Shown: piece by piece, positions 45,489-58,380 of the stretch
Layout of the letters: each line of letters opens with the position of its first letter
Position numbering within the stretch: the first letter of the stretch is position 1
Assembly (NCBI GenBank): GCA_015501055.1
Contig: JADNYV010000056.1
Span: 1-64,000, forward strand
Source of the DNA: Mucidula mucida
Lineage: Eukaryota; Basidiomycota; Agaricomycetes; Agaricales; Physalacriaceae
Direction: 5' to 3'
Length of the DNA stretch: 64,000 bases
The notes under the pieces: generated by a model
Told to the model about the DNA's origin: nothing
Seen by the model: only the letters and a program-made list of their open reading frames with translations
The model's database searches: none
Position numbers and translations under genes: made by a program

Positions 45489-45558
45489 AAAAAGATGTCC
45501 GATACAAAAAGATGTCCGATACAAAAAGATGTCCGATACAAAAAGATGTCCGATACAA
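45489..45558. repeat. 17-bp tandem repeat, about four copies
   Basis: The unit GATGTCCGATACAAAAA starts at 45494, 45511, 45528 and 45545. Degenerate forms (GATGTCCGTTAAAT before, AATGTCCGAATAC after) show a longer history of the array. It lies shortly downstream of the 3' end of the secreted-protein gene. Confidence 0.9.
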
Positions 45559-45602
45559 TGAAATAAATCAATGTCCGAATACGAGGTTACGAGTGTTCAA
45601 CC

Positions 45603-46463
45603 CTAAAAAAAAAGGATGTTAAAATGGCTCAAGGAGCCGGGGAACGGACCCGTGGGACGGACGTACTGAACGAACCACCTCTGGTCAGCGGCCACGCAAT
45701 TCCCACCATGTGCGTTCTGCGTGGATTGACAGTTCGGCGCCACCCAATCGAGAACGCCCGCCTAGCAAAGGTAAAAACCTTAACATGGCACGAGATTCAG
45801 AGTTCCTTACCCAGTCGGTTCGGCAGTAAATCACTGGGCTCAAATCTTGATTGACGAAGAACGATTTGCAGCTGCTGTAGGTCATTAAGATGGTGTTGTT
45901 CGTCTGGAGAAAGTGCCGTAAGTGAGTGTGTCTAGAGTAAGGAAAGAAGATGACTTACGCCGTTGGGAACCTGGAAGAGAGCGCCTGTAACAGATCCATT
46001 GTTAATGGAAGGATAAGTAAACTATCTGTACTTCCTACCTGTGTTCTGACTTTCATAGCGCAAAGCATCGGCTATGACGTGGCAGTCGTTCGGGTCGGGT
46101 CCTCCTCCAGAGGGCTGGAAACAGTTTGTGTTGCCTATTCACGCTTGAGCCCTCCCAAATCCAGACAAGGCCAATGAAATGGGTTACACACATGTGGCGC
46201 CGCATACGTTAGTCCCATTGGTCTGACGAGCTTCAAGGACGCTCCCTTGAACGAGTGGAGTAGCACATGAAATCTTTTCAACTTTGACGTTCTTCTCCGC
46301 GCCAATGTAGAATTCTTCCAACGTTGTCTGCCCCTCACAGATTGGAGATTCTAAGGAGACATTTGGATCGAGGAACACCCAAACAGAAGCTGATGCATAC
46401 CGGTGGGAAGGGCCAACCGAGATAGCCGAGCGCGAAGAATGTAAGTAAAGATAGATAGCGCAT
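45603..46463 (-). CDS. Small secreted cysteine-containing protein
   Basis: Signal-peptide-like start from ATG 46463 (MRYLSLLTFFALGYLG). Later exons join well: CEGQTTLEEFYIGAEKNV...NVCGATC; PSGGGPDPNDCHVIADALRY; a 26-base exon; TNNTILMTYSSCKSFFVNQD...VIYCRTDW; then GVLDWVAPNCQSTQNAHGGN and CVAADQRW, stop TAG 45603-45605. I recall this pattern (SCKSFF-N-Q, YC--DW, NCQ-TQNAHGG-C) from uncharacterised small secreted proteins of basidiomycetes. The first two exons do not join in frame with any acceptor I can find, so either the first intron differs or a base is wrong there. It probably acts outside the cell; no enzymatic motif is visible. Confidence 0.65.
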
Positions 46464-47739
46464 GGTGCGTGAATTGTCCGCAGATGTTTGCTACGTTCCC
46501 CACCGCATCGTTGAGGCTTTATACACTCAGAGACGAGGGCTAGTTTGCCCGAGGCATCACAGGACGGACGCTCTTCGCCGTCGTTTTACTCGAGGCGCAC
46601 CCTATGATTGGACACTAGACTGCACCGACATCAGAGTCCAGAGTGAAACCATATGCCCTTAACCCAGCTGACAAGGTCACGACTATAGAACGAGGCGCTC
46701 ACGAAAGCAAGCTGATACTCGTCTGAGATCATTCGGTCATCACACAGGACGCCAATCATCATCATGAAAGAGTATTTTCAAATGATCGCGAGCTGGGTGA
46801 TCAAATTTGAAACTTGACGCGTGCGTGAGCATGCTTGCTCACGTCGTCGGAGGAGTTACGATCTCTGGAGCGGAAGGCGAATGTTCCAGAAAGTGGGAAA
46901 ATCACACGAGTCGGAGAGGAACGTGTGAAATGCGTGGCGCAGAAATTATCAAGGGAGTCGCGTGAATGAGGGCAAGTATAGCGCTGTGGAGTCCACAAAT
47001 GAATGATCGATTATCGATGAGGAGGAGAGACAATTTAGCGACTAGGAGTCTGGCAACTTCTGGCGGTCTAGAGCCCAGTAAACAGCAGGCAGACAAATTC
47101 CGGAAAGCTAGCACGATGTAGGAGTGATGTAGGATCCCCGTTGGAGGGCATACTCCATGATTGTAAGCGAACCGAATCCGAGAGCGCCTGAGAGCGCTGA
47201 AAATATTCTTCAGGACGCGTGAGTTTCATAGTGGTTGTCGAGGTTACAGTGAACGGAGGATCGTCAGGTGGTTTCCGTGTGGCGGTGCACAACTTTGGCT
47301 TGGCTTGTCTAAGCACGTGCATCCGTTCGTTGGAATCAACTTGAACTTGAACGTTTCAACACTTCCACAGTATTCGCGTCTTTCAGTAAACCTGATATCC
47401 CGTCGCACAGTACGATGGACTGTCTGATGATATATGTCCACTAAATTCATACAACTCAACAACCGGCTTCGTTAAATTCGAAACCGGGGGTTTCCATTAT
47501 GTCGACTTCTAGTCGTGTTATTGACAACACCTATGGTTCTGGTACACGTCGCTTTTGGCGCCACTCAAACCGCTCATGATCATTATCTCTTCTACGTGCC
47601 GAGCTCGGTGCATCTGGCTTCATACACTGCTGTCCTTCTTAGCCAGCTCCTTGATCCCTCCTGAGCTTCCAACGAATTTCCACACACGATTGTTCCTTCA
47701 GCTACATGTCTGATAGGACTTCCGCTTCATATCTAGCGA
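46464..47739. other. Intergenic, no supportable gene
   Basis: About 1.3 kb. Short frames on both strands only. The first part is the presumptive promoter of the secreted-protein gene. Confidence 0.4.
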
Positions 47740-49550
47740 TTGAATGCTCCTCATAAGCGTATGCGCGTTCCTGTTGGTTCCTGGTGCTCTCTTCCTATGC
47801 GCAGAGCTCGCTACCGAGGCGTTCGTCCCGGTCAACAAATGGCGAAGCTATCGCTTTTTTGGTCTATGGACTGTCTTCTGGACCTGCTTTCATACCCGAG
47901 GGTTGCCACGAAGGCCTCGAATCCTCGGGTTTGCCCGGGTTCATGCGCGCTGTAGTACAATCGTACGTCAATTGCTTTTGATACCTTCTAAGAGTAAAGA
48001 TTCCCTCTTTCTAAGGCCTACTCGCCTTTCAATCACAGTAGTCCCCCGGAGTTGGCTGATGATCATGGGCGAACAAAGTGTCATACGCCACAATTCCTCT
48101 TGTGCACCCCGATCGCACCCTGTGGAAACGCAACGCACTCCATCTTTCTCATTAGACTCGCTGCTAACGGTGTTGAGATCGAATCCATCATGATGTAAAT
48201 CTATTCCCTCGTAATGAGACGGATGTTTCCTTTCTCCTGGGTTCCCTGCTGTTCCGCGTACCTGACCCTAGTAGCGTGGTTCGCTTCTGATATGTACGGC
48301 GGTGCGTGCGTCAAGTCATTCTGATTATTATATATTCGCTCACGCTGATCAACTAGGCTCCTGCCCTTTGTCAAGGTGATGCGGCGCACCTTGAGTGGCT
48401 TACAAAAAATGCATCGCCTCGCCTGCTGGTCACGACATTCTATTCAGTTCGAAGGTCTAGTGGTGCGCACTGTCGGGGAGACGGTCATGAAATGCTCCTG
48501 GATCTTCCATTCGAGGGTCGAAGAGGTATGCAGACGGGCAACGCTGCCTTCTGACTTTCCAATTACGCGGTGGCGGTTATAGAGCCCGACAACTGACCTC
48601 TTTCGAGTCGTGTGAGGCCGAACGATGCCCGTAATTTTATTGCAAGGAATGCCGATTTTCTCGATTTTCCCATTGCAATTCGCCGTGGGTCTTCTTCTCC
48701 AATCCCGTCCATCGCTAACGTAGGTATTCTAGTTCCATCAAGATCGTCGGCTCTGGATTCGGCTACGATGCACTCGTCTCTTCAATACGCAACGCGGTCG
48801 ACGCCGTAGTATTGTTTGGTTGTTCTCCCTTGCTCAAGAAGCAGCACTTACTTTCGTTCATAGGAACGCGTGGTTCTCAACGTAATCAGTCCAGTTGAAC
48901 TGGACGTGCTTCACAAGGTTAAAGTCTGTTGACCATGTGGGAGCCACAAGAGGCCGTGCGTCACCTCATTTTCTCAATTCGTTTCGCCGCAATCGTTCTA
49001 AAAAATACTACTTGGCATCCACGAAGGATATCGGTTATTTACCATGGCTTAGCTCACCTCTTGATGACCGAAAGTGTATAGTTGTTAGACTTTCAATCTC
49101 AAAGCATCGAAGGCAGCTACTCTTGTAAAGTGAGAAACGCCATTATCGCCTTTCTAGATGTCCTTTCGATCAGTCTGGGAGTAGCGCCTGTATAGGCCTT
49201 TCGCGGGGGTCCGCATGCAATCCTAGCGTTGGACCTTTCGAGTGGCTCTCACTTCAGATAAGCTGGACGTCATATAATAGTTGTATTCAATGATACAGGT
49301 TCAACTCTATTTCTCTAAGATCTTTCAACGGTTTCAGCCTCTCGGCTGTTGCACTTACAACGGCTCTACAGCTTGGCCGCGGAAGACAGGCCGCACTCAA
49401 GGTCAATGGCGTTGCGCTTAATATGGGTTTCAGCCGGTACACCGTCAGCGCCACGCGCGTATCATGAGCGCGTAAGACACAGCACACCAAAAGGGTCGAG
49501 CCGTGTTCCAGACTCGATTCATCGCCGTCCACATCTGTTCGTTTGAATGG
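47740..49550 (+). pseudogene. Heavily decayed plus-strand gene, family unknown
   Basis: Protein-like pieces occur in changing frames: a hydrophobic start (ISVCAFLLVPGALFLCAELA, 47747 on), YGLSSGPAFIPEGCHEGLES (about 47870), TIPLVHPDRTLWKRNALHLS, FLLGSLLFRVPDPSSVVRF, AHLEWLTKNASPRLLVTTFY (about 48390), and SIKIVGSGFGYDALVSSIRN (about 48740). Stops and shifts separate them every 100-200 bases, too many for introns alone. A secreted or membrane protein is suggested by the first piece. I cannot name the family. It is more decayed than its neighbours. Confidence 0.35.
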
Positions 49551-50434
49551 TAGTAACTAAGTCCAGCAATACCTGTCGTTTGTTGCGATATGGGCGCGCG
49601 TCTGGTTTGTCTTGGTTCCTCGGCGCAACGGAGTCGAATAGCCTTCGGTGCTTTGCAGCCGACCTAACGCAGTCATTGGTCATTTTACTCTTCCATCTCC
49701 CGCGAGAGTCTGTGCACGTACCTGATTTATTGGTGATCCCTATGCTACCTCCCCCAAATGAAGACACCCCGGCAACTAGACTCGGGGACGCAATGCCGAA
49801 ATGGTGAAGGTAGTTTTACGACATACATACTGGGAGCTAGGATTCGTGAATTCGATTTACTGTCGGGCACGGGGACAAAGGAGCTAGGCTGCCCCATGAA
49901 TGGGGGAAAGTGCCTCCCGTCATACATCGATGAAGAAGGCGTCGAGAGGGTGGTGGCAGTGAGAGCTAGCTTTCGAGTTCTATCAACGCTCAGAGTCGAG
50001 TTTCAGATCCTTAGAATCTTCTATGGGTGTGGGTTATGCTTTTGAATTTACCTCTCTTCCCATCCTTGGTAGACCGTGGGTGGCACGCCCCTGTTCGGCG
50101 GGGAAAGTGCCCAGAAACGACCAGAAACGAACAAATATCTCCATGAATGAAACGAGAGCTGTGTACAGATGAAATACATGTATCTTTGGCTCTTGGGGAG
50201 AGAATTTGTCGATATGTTATGGAGTCGAAGCGCTTTTTGGTGGTGAGCCGGAGAACCGGCCTGATTGTGATTGGCCCGCGGATCTAGTTGAAATTCGTAT
50301 TACCCGATCTGGTATGTCCCGTCCCGAAAGTTTCTGTTCACCATCTAAACCATCGACTCTACTAAATTATTATTTATTTATACCACCGCGATGGTCGTTT
50401 CTTGGCTACTGAACTTTCCCCGTGTCATTCCCTT
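49551..50434. other. No gene seen; upstream region of the zinc-cluster gene
   Basis: About 880 bases with short frames only. The run TATTATTTATTTATACC near 50367 could serve as an AT-rich core promoter about 80 bp upstream of the Zn(II)2Cys6 gene. Confidence 0.4.
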
Positions 50435-50464
50435 ATGCACCACTACTCTACCATTCCCCGCGCG

Positions 50465-51894
50465 ATGAACTTTGGCCACTCACCTTTGGACGCATGGAAT
50501 GCTGGCTTTGAAGACGTCGGGAACGTGTATCACACTCCTGGGTCCACTCCTCCGCTCCCCGGACAACCCTCTGTTCACGATGGACAACATTCTAGCTCGC
50601 ACTCCCATTATCCCTCCCAACGACCTCTTCACACCACTCAACCCCTCCAGACCACTGCCTACCAGTCGTCCTCCCAACCACAGAGCTGGCCGTCGCGTTA
50701 TAGCTCTTATGAACCCGCGGTGATGTCTCAGCAGTATATCGACTCGTATACACAACCCTCCCCATTTGTGCACAACGTTCCACCATATAACACGCAGTCC
50801 TATCCGTCTCAATCCTCGTATCTCCCCTCCCGACAAATGCCGACGTTGCCATCGCCATCCAATGACCATGCATCTGAACAACGCTTGTCAATGGCAGGGT
50901 CTCTAGACCCATCAACTGGGATTTTTTATCGGACGCCTGAACATCCGCGCCTTCGCACCGCACAGGCATGTGAGAAATGTCGCATCAGGAAGGCCAAGGT
51001 ACGCTAGTGGTCATTTTGCATGTCTGGGCACCTTGAAACTCATTGTCGTTTTGTTCCCCCCTTCTTAGTGCAGCGGAGAACATCCGTCGTGTAAACGCTG
51101 TCTGACACGCGGTCTTATTTGCGAATATGCGAAGGAAGGTCGCGTGAGGGGGCCCAACAAGCCCAAAAAAGCTTCGCGTCCAACTGGTGACGATGGTGAG
51201 GGTAGTGGGCAGCGCCCCAGCTCCAGGCAACGAGGCTCTGTTGCGAACTCGACGCCCTCGCCCACCGCGAGCTCTGCGCATCCTGCAGGGTCCTCATCTA
51301 TGGGCGAGACTCCATCAACAACGGATGTCACGTCAGACCCATCCACCAGAGAGCGATACAGACCCCGGCGTTCCTCGTTATCCGCGCATCGTTCCGAACG
51401 CCCCCGACCCCCCCATCTATCACTAGATACATCTTCGCCACATCTCAGGTTACCGTCCGATCCATTGGACCTTCCTAACAGTTCCATATCGTCTGGAAGC
51501 CATCCACGCTCCGGAAGCTCCCAGCTATCGTCAGGGAATTTGATCTATGATTATCACTCAGCGGACGACGAGCGCTCCTTGTCACGAAATTACTTCTATC
51601 CAGAGACTTCGGAAGGATCGCATTCAAAGTGAGCGTTGACTTGGCCGTGCCAGATTCATCACTTAACAAGTCTCTTCCAGTCCGCAATCCGCTGTCTCAC
51701 TGACATTTGGCGGGAGCGGGAACACGCCACCACGTGCATTCCAGACAACTCCCCCGCAGTCTAATTATCATTATGACCTCGCGCCGCCCTCGCAACCACA
51801 GTCATATCGACCATCCTCTGCTCGTGAATTCCCTCAGGGAGCACCAGGATATAACTACGACCACACTCCACCACAAACACTCGTCGACGGTTAG
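50465..51894 (+). CDS. Zn(II)2Cys6 zinc-cluster transcription factor
   Basis: Three exons (50465-50998, 51069-51628, 51681-51894) join to 436 codons including TAG. The first ~165 residues are Gln/Ser/Pro/Tyr-rich, like a transactivation region. The binuclear zinc cluster is complete across the first splice site: CEKCRIRKAK then CSGEHPSCKRCLTRGLICEY, spacing C-X2-C-X6-C-X6-C-X2-C-X6-C. A basic linker (KEGRVRGPNKPKK) and a long Ser/Pro-rich tail follow. Such proteins bind CGG-type sites, usually as dimers, in the nucleus; targets are unknown. No middle homology region is seen, so this is a short member. An in-frame ATG at 50435 would add ten residues; I prefer 50465 only because it directly precedes the better-composed region. 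Confidence 0.88.
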
Positions 51895-54255
51895 ATTGAT
51901 AGGATGTAGGCATCTGGACTACCATTGATTCTTGACATATTTACATAGCTCTTAGTTCTGCTCTAGTACTGCTACCTACTACCCATTAATCTTTCAGTTG
52001 CTACGAACAATCTTCATCACCACATCACGTCCTAATACCATGTATGATGTGTCGCGTTGAATCTTCTCGGTTATGTTATGTGTCAACGTGATTGGTAAGT
52101 CTTCCTCCGTAGACCAAGGATGATCACCGTGTTTATTTGCAACAAGCGAGATATCGCATGCCAAGATGCGTCCGCGTTTGTGGGGAAGGGCTAGCACCTC
52201 TATGTCCGGTCAGACGCGTGGCGTGGGGGTAGCCACACGGCCTGAGTAGCCCTACGAACAGCTGCGCACTGGCGCTGTTCAGCGCCCTTCGCATTCTCAA
52301 CGCGACCATCTGTGGCGTCGATCATGCCCTCTTCCTCCGTAATTCCAAATCGGTCTTTTTTCGCGTTTTCCTCGATCTTAATTCTAAAGGGTTGGCCTGG
52401 CCGAACTACAGACCGATCACATTGACGCCATGATCGACATACCGTGTTCTGGGCTCAATGCTCCTCTTTACACGTTCTTCTCGTAAAGCCAAATAAAACA
52501 GGGATCTTCACGCGAAATTTTCAGCTCGCCGCCGACCGTATTGGAGGAGAGAGCGGCGCCGGAGGCGGATTATTCGCCGAGGCAAACGTAATGCAACATA
52601 TGGCTGGCGGAGAAAGGACATAGACTCCCAATCCCATACGGTCCGGATGCAATAGTTGAATGGGAGAAACCTTAGTTGCTAGGGTTATTCCTAAATGCTC
52701 ACGTTTGCAGCTCTTTTGCAGGGTTATCGAGTGCACATCGCCGAGCGCGGAACAAAGGAGAGCTCCAATCGAGGCTAGCTGAAGAAACCAAAAAAATCGC
52801 GCGTGTCATTGGGCGTCGACTCGTTGTCAACGCGTTGCACGACCGAAAGGAGAGCTGTCTCTCCTCTTTCCTCCTAGGGCCCGGGGGAAAATGTCTCAAC
52901 ACAAGCTCGTAACCGCAAATCATTGTGTCCATTGTGAATGTAGTTGCATCCTTATTAGCATTCCCAAGCCACAGGCGGAGAACGGAGGTCATATACAGCC
53001 CTGTATTTGCACTTCAAGATATTCTGGGCTTAGAGGCGCGTTCCAAGGTCATTCTCAATACGATCCGCCCGCCCATACTCAAGGTCACGGTACACCGATA
53101 TCTTATGCCTGCATATTGTTGGATTATCTCAAGGGGGACCTTCAATGAAAACTGATAGCTGGGATAGGAAACGTATGTACCTTTTTAAGGAGCTCTTTCT
53201 TCGTTTGAGGCCATGCGCGACATCGGAAAGACCAGGAACTCGAATCTGAATGATGATGCTGTTCAGTAAAACGGCCAAGGCCGATTTGGAACTCAGCTTC
53301 ACCGCCTTACTGAACAGTGAACGGGCCAAGCGTACTTCATGAGAAGATAAACCCATTTTCGTCGAGAAGCATGCAGAAACACTTGACCTAGGTTGCGGTC
53401 AGCTCCATCAGCGCGTTGCTGCGGGTACACAGCTCTGGATCGATATGTCGATCGGATTCCTGGATGCCAAATCATAGTCGAACTTTCCGTAGAAAGAATT
53501 TATTAACTGTAATGGAAAGAAAGAGGTTTAATTATAGTCGATGACGATTCTAGTATTCCTGAAAGAAAACCTTAGCAGTTCTCAGGACACAGAGCACGCG
53601 AGTCATTGAACAAAAGCCTTAGCATAGTGCGGAGATTGCACCGATATCCAAGTCAGGTAGCGTGGAAAAATCAAATAGCGTAGATCAGACCACTCTGATC
53701 GACAGTCTGAGAGCGAGCGAGCGAGCGAGCCAAAAGCGAGGCGCAAGAGGGCGCGCAAAAGGAGCGGAAAATAGTAAAGGAGGAAAACACGCGACGACGA
53801 CCCGAGAAGCACCGATCGGCCGTTCGGCGGAGGCCTCCTTGTGGATTCGCATGGGTCCATGTGAGCGAGGATCGTCGTCTGACACAACCTATGATGTCTT
53901 TAACCTTCGTTGGTGCCTGATGGGCTCAACTCACAAAATAGTAAGTACGCGGCATTCGTCTTTCAACGGCCTAGAGGTTAGAATGGCTATTCAATGTTAT
54001 TTCTGGAAGTTCTTGAATAAAGCCTCCAGGCCTTGAGGTCGTGGCATTGAATGACCGTATATGACTCATGTACCAGTCGTCTGGATAACTACAGGATGAA
54101 AAGTAGACCCTTGGAAAGAAGTTGATATATTTCTTGCGCGCGAGCTTATTATACAGCACGAGGACCAAAAGTGCGTAAAAGTACACAGGGAGTCATCTGC
54201 GAACAACGTTAGCAATAGCGACATTCCCGAAGAATAACCGCTTACCTCCAGTGAG
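51895..54255. other. Intergenic, decayed coding patches, no supportable gene
   Basis: 2.36 kb. Plus-strand patches at 52530-53150 (for example IPYGPDAIVEWEKP and LQDILGLEARSKVILNTIRP in different frames) suggest an old gene but cannot be joined. An 11-bp inverted repeat CTGTTCAGTAA/TTACTGAACAG (53259-53317) encloses 37 bases. The run GAGCGAGCGAGCGAGC near 53711 is a short microsatellite. Confidence 0.4.
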
Positions 54256-55390
54256 TCATCGAACGAAAAGCTTTTTACCTCGCAAAGGTCGCGCCGCACC
54301 AACTCTGCCAGTCTCTTCCTGGTACATTCTGTATGCTTCACGAAGATGATCAGGCGATAAAGGACCGGTTTCTCCTCGCCTAGATTGAACTGCCCGAGCT
54401 ACGAATATACGTGTGAGTATAGCGTCCCAAACCGTGAAGAGACGTGCATACCCTTTTCCACGATCTCTCCAACAAATACTTTGGCAAAACCAGCTACAAT
54501 CTGAGCGACAGGTTGTGATACTTGAGTACCTACTGTTTGTTGTATAACCTTGATATATTAGAAAACAAAGACATTGTCAGACAGTCTGCGACTCACTTTT
54601 CTGACGCCTTGTTTTGGTAACGCGTGGCGTCTGTACGCCTCGAAGCGATCATACTGCTCTGAGCTGAAGTGGTCCATGAGGACTCTAGAAACATCCCAAG
54701 TTAAGCTAAAGACCGAAGAAATGAAGAACGCTATTACTTAAGATTGTCTTTCGACTGGCTGTTCCAACTCTGCTGAGCAGAGTAGTCATCGTCCGCCATG
54801 GCAGGGAATAACTCATCGTCCCCTTCACCTTCGTCTTCCATGGCCTGGAATTTCATTGGCACGGACGTCGGTGGAGGCATCGTCGTCCTTGTGTATCCCG
54901 TCGTTGGAAACGACATCATCGATGTTGAAGACATGGTGGGCATAGCGGACGACGTGGGGATGGTCATGGTCGGCAAAGTGGTCATGGAGGGCATCGTGGT
55001 AGGTAGTGATGTCGTAGATATTACAGGTGTCGATGTGGTACTGTCATCTGGAGCATCAAGACTGATGAGGCCTGTAGTATCAAGTACAGGGACTGAGGAG
55101 GAGCTGATATTGGGATAATGGTCTCTTGTTGGGGTAGACGTCCGCGGTACAGTCACCGTCGACGATGGACGTGCGCGGGCAGCAATACTTGTGCTACCTA
55201 AGAGCGTTCCACCGCCTGAAGGAGTGCCAGGACGCGATGTCGACTCTGGCAGAGCCCACCGAACTTGCTGAGGCGTCGACGTTGACGCTGTCGGCGAATG
55301 CTGCGGGAGGTCGGGAGACGTATGCGACATGTTGATGATAGTTCCTCCAGGTTTACGGCCGCGTTTAGATGGATTCGAAGGCGTACTCAT
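54256..55390 (-). CDS. TAF11: TFIID subunit 11 (TAF11, TAFII28)
   Basis: Four exons (54738-55390, 54597-54684, 54452-54548, 54256-54398) add to 327 codons with TGA, 326 residues. The N-terminal ~215 residues are Ser/Thr/Pro/Met-rich and acidic at the end (MEDEGEGDDELFPAMADDDY). The histone-fold core follows and is unmistakable: MDHFSSEQYDRFEAYRRHAL, PKQGVRKVIQQTVGTQVSQP, IVAGFAKVFVGEIVEKARAV, GPLSPDHLREAYRMYQEE, RVGAARPLRGKKLF. TAF11 pairs with TAF13 through this fold inside TFIID and contacts TBP at RNA polymerase II promoters in the nucleus. ATG 55390 is the first ATG in frame; an upstream GTGAGT...CAG segment at about 55410-55535 is likely an intron of the 5' untranslated region. Confidence 0.95.
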
Positions 55391-55967
55391 CGCGTCGTGG
55401 TTGACTGAAAGCAGGAGCAATCGGCTTAGTCACCCACAAAGCCGGTGGCCTTTGCTTTTTACCGTCGACTCCAAAATTCAGTCTTGCAAGTCCTCCGTGG
55501 GCACCAGAACCAACACCAACGACGACTCACCGCTCCTTCTAAAGTCGACATGACAACCTGATATCTATCTTTCTTCACTTGTCAAGCGCTTGACGGAAAT
55601 CACTCAACCTCTTTGCACTGTTTGTGACAATCTGGAGCTAGAAGACCACACATCTGTCTGGAGCATTGCGGCATAAACGCTTCCCTTGATGGTATGCTCC
55701 GCTCATTCTCACCGCATGACCTCGATAGATATTTTTGCTCGACTTGAGCTCCTTTAACAACTCCCGCCTGACCAACCGAGCGTCTCGATGCCGACATGTA
55801 GTACGTGACTGAATTAGAACTCGTGTGCCTAGCCTTACAATGCATGCATCCTTAAACCTTGGCCTACCCTCCCTTGGACTCAGCAGGCTGTTAGCAACGT
55901 CCATTCTCAACGTATCAGTTTCGTATCAGTCTGATGATTGTCGCGAAGAGATTGGGTTTATGTTGGT
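55391..55967. other. Promoter/5' region of TAF11; no other gene seen
   Basis: Holds a likely 5'-UTR intron of TAF11 (near 55410-55535). Overlapping short minus-strand frames at 55600-55910 lack family features. Confidence 0.4.
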
Positions 55968-56710
55968 ATGAGACCCGGTGCTTTGGCCTTCAAAGCTCGC
56001 ATCCTCCACTTACAGTTGCTTTATGCCAGAATAGCTCTAGGCCCTCCTTCCTTTGATGAGGCTCCGCCCTCCACGACAATCGGTGCATCTGCATCAAGTC
56101 CTATCTCCTCCGAGACTAAATTCTATTCACCGTCAGTGGAGCTAGCCTTACTGAATCGAGAATTGACGGACCGTGAAGAAGGGATCATGTTATCCGTCGA
56201 CGAACCTATCACACGGAATGACGAGGCCCGATGTTGTCGAGAGATCACAGTCATCCGGAAGCCGTTTCAAATCCAACAACAGAATGCGTTGACATGGTCG
56301 GTGCAAAACATAGATTCCCGTGATGGATCCCGTCTTGGACACCTTGTTCGCCGTGTTGAGAACAAAAGCATCTCTAGTGAGATAATAGCAGTGTACGGGG
56401 CTAGTGGACACGCGCTCGAAGCTCGTGGCTTTCACCTTGAATCGGCAATGTAGAGCTGAAACACGTTCTCCCTCCCTTGTTCGTGTTTAGTCAATGAACA
56501 CTTACCATTTTGCGCTCTTCCATTGTTGTTCCAAAACTCCATGTAGACGTAGGTATCAATCAGGTATGCATACTTGTATGAATCAACGAGGGCAGACACT
56601 CGCGGACATGATGAATGAACATTCTTCGTTGGACTTCTCACCGTCCGTTTACATCTTAGAAGAGGGCGCAGATCTAGTATGTCCTTAATTCCATTGATTC
56701 CCGAGTACAA
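55968..56710. other. Ambiguous coding region, strand uncertain
   Basis: A plus-strand frame from ATG 55968 to 56453 (162 residues) is open, but the minus strand also offers exon-like pieces with GTAAGT donors (SALVDSYKYAYLIDTYVYME at about 56550-56600, then LYIADSR after a TTTCAG acceptor at about 56455). The minus-strand pieces have more protein-like composition. No family is recognised on either strand, so I leave the gene undecided. Confidence 0.3.
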
Positions 56711-56749
56711 AATAGAATAGAATAAAGATACGTAGAAAGAGCACGGGCA

Positions 56750-57936
56750 CTAAACAGTGTTCGCGCGGAGACGCCCGTCCGGCCACCTGCGAAGAGCCTT
56801 GACGGAGTCGCAGCGTAATTTAAGCTCGGTGCACAAGCGTATGAGACGAGTCATAGCGGCCAAGGATTCTTCATCACAAGGCGTTTCTTCTCCTTTAAGC
56901 ACACGAACATCAACGCGTTCGAGCTTGGTCCAAATCAGAGGCGATTCTGGCGAACGAGAAGGAAATCAGAGATGGCATGGCAAAGATCCGGAAGATCGTC
57001 CGCGAAGCACTCGACGTCTACCCTGGAAATCGGGGACGAACAGAACGCTGGCGCAGAAAGGGTGGGTGCTAGGGCGTCGGGAGGGAAATCAGGGGTGGTA
57101 TGGAGTCTGGTGAGAGCGGGGCACGGCGCTCGGGGAGGGGCAGATACGCCGAGGGATACGTGTTGGATGCTCGGCCCAATGCGAGCAAGGACACGATCGG
57201 CATCCGGTCCTTCAAGCTCGACTTGATTGATGCTGCACGCTACAGGAACAGTTTCCCAACGTACGTCATTCAATGGGGTATCTCGAATAACGAGCGAGCG
57301 GAGCGAGGCGATGCGCAGGATATTCGGGAGAGCAAGGTCCTCCCCGACTAGGGCGTGTGGCGGGATATCATTGTCGTTCCGGACGACAGGGTAGAATAGG
57401 GACGGCGCGTGGAGTGCTGAGCGGGTGATGCCGCATAGCGTGAGCGAGGTCAGCGAGGGGAGGGACAGACAAAACGAGACGACGAGACGTTCGCTTAGAG
57501 GGTGCAGCCCATGAGGATCGATGTGGCTTAGGCTCAGTGTCTGAAGATCCGGTAGCGCGACGGAGAGAACCGACGATGTCAGCCGGCCCGCAGAAGAGAC
57601 CGCCAGATTCTTCAGTCGCGGGGTAAGCGCGAGCAGCGAGCAGAGATCGCTGCCAACGTTGCCAGACAAGTCGATGGTGATCGACGCGGTCTGTGCCAGG
57701 TAATCTGAGGGAACATTGGCCAATAAGGCGCTCAGATGTGTCGGTGACTTGAGTTTAATGTTCTACCGATGGGCCTTTAGTACACCGACGTCTGTCTTCG
57801 TCGCGATTCTTACCTTAAACAAGGCGCCGACGCAGACAGTATAGGATAGACGGTCTACTTGAGCCAGAGGATACGGCTCGTCAAGCTCGTCGACGATTGC
57901 TTGCTTGAGTTCGAGGGGAAGAGTGTGCCAGGACAT
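56750..57936 (-). CDS. F-box-like protein with leucine-rich region, one frame break
   Basis: Exon 1 (57814-57936) encodes an F-box-like start: MSWHTLPLELKQAIVDELDE, then LAQVDRLSYTVC. After a 51-bp intron, exon 2 (from 57762) gives leucine-rich segments (LTPRLKNLAVSSAGRLTSSV; LPDLQTLSLSHIDPHGLHPL; LPSLTSLTLCGITRSAL; SLRSLVIRDTPLNDVRW). At about 56937 this frame meets TGA, but a neighbouring frame continues without a gap (WTKLERVDVRVLKGEETPCD...RLIRLCTELKLRCD) to TAG at 56750-56752. That is best explained by a one-base loss or a sequence error. F-box proteins recruit substrates to SCF ubiquitin ligases through Skp1; the substrate is unknown. Large families of such proteins are common in agaricomycetes. 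Confidence 0.7.
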
Positions 57937-58380
57937 TGTTGGGTTATTCCTCTCCACACTTGCCTTTTTATGTTTGCCCTCTCCGACGACCACGATCTCC
58001 GGTATAGAAGGGATTTCACAAAAGCCTCCGAAGGCAACACCCAACAACATCAAGATCGACGTCAACTAACACTAATAGATTACTTGGGGTGTCCCAACCG
58101 TCCTCGTCGGAACGCTTCTTTCCCCCCGTACGACACACTGTCGGCGTAGCTCATTGTTGTAGTCCGTACATGACCATCCTCGCTCACGACCCGACGTTTA
58201 CGCATCTGTTGGATTGCTACTAGCGACTACGACCATCAGCTGTACTGAAGATCTCCTAATATCATGCAAACGCCGCCCGAAGTCCTCGAGAACAGGAAAA
58301 CTCGCCTTTTTCACATGTCCTCTTGCCTGTGTCAGAGTTAGTACTTTGACTGCGCGTTATGCGTGGCTCTCGTCTTAGCC
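57937..58380. other. No gene seen
   Basis: About 440 bases upstream of the F-box-like gene, presumably its promoter. Only short frames. Confidence 0.4.

Noticed and set aside
55329..55560. Upstream coding exon for TAF11 starting at about 55551
   Set aside because: The ATG there splices to a frame that stops just before the TAF11 ATG, so the segment is better seen as 5' untranslated.
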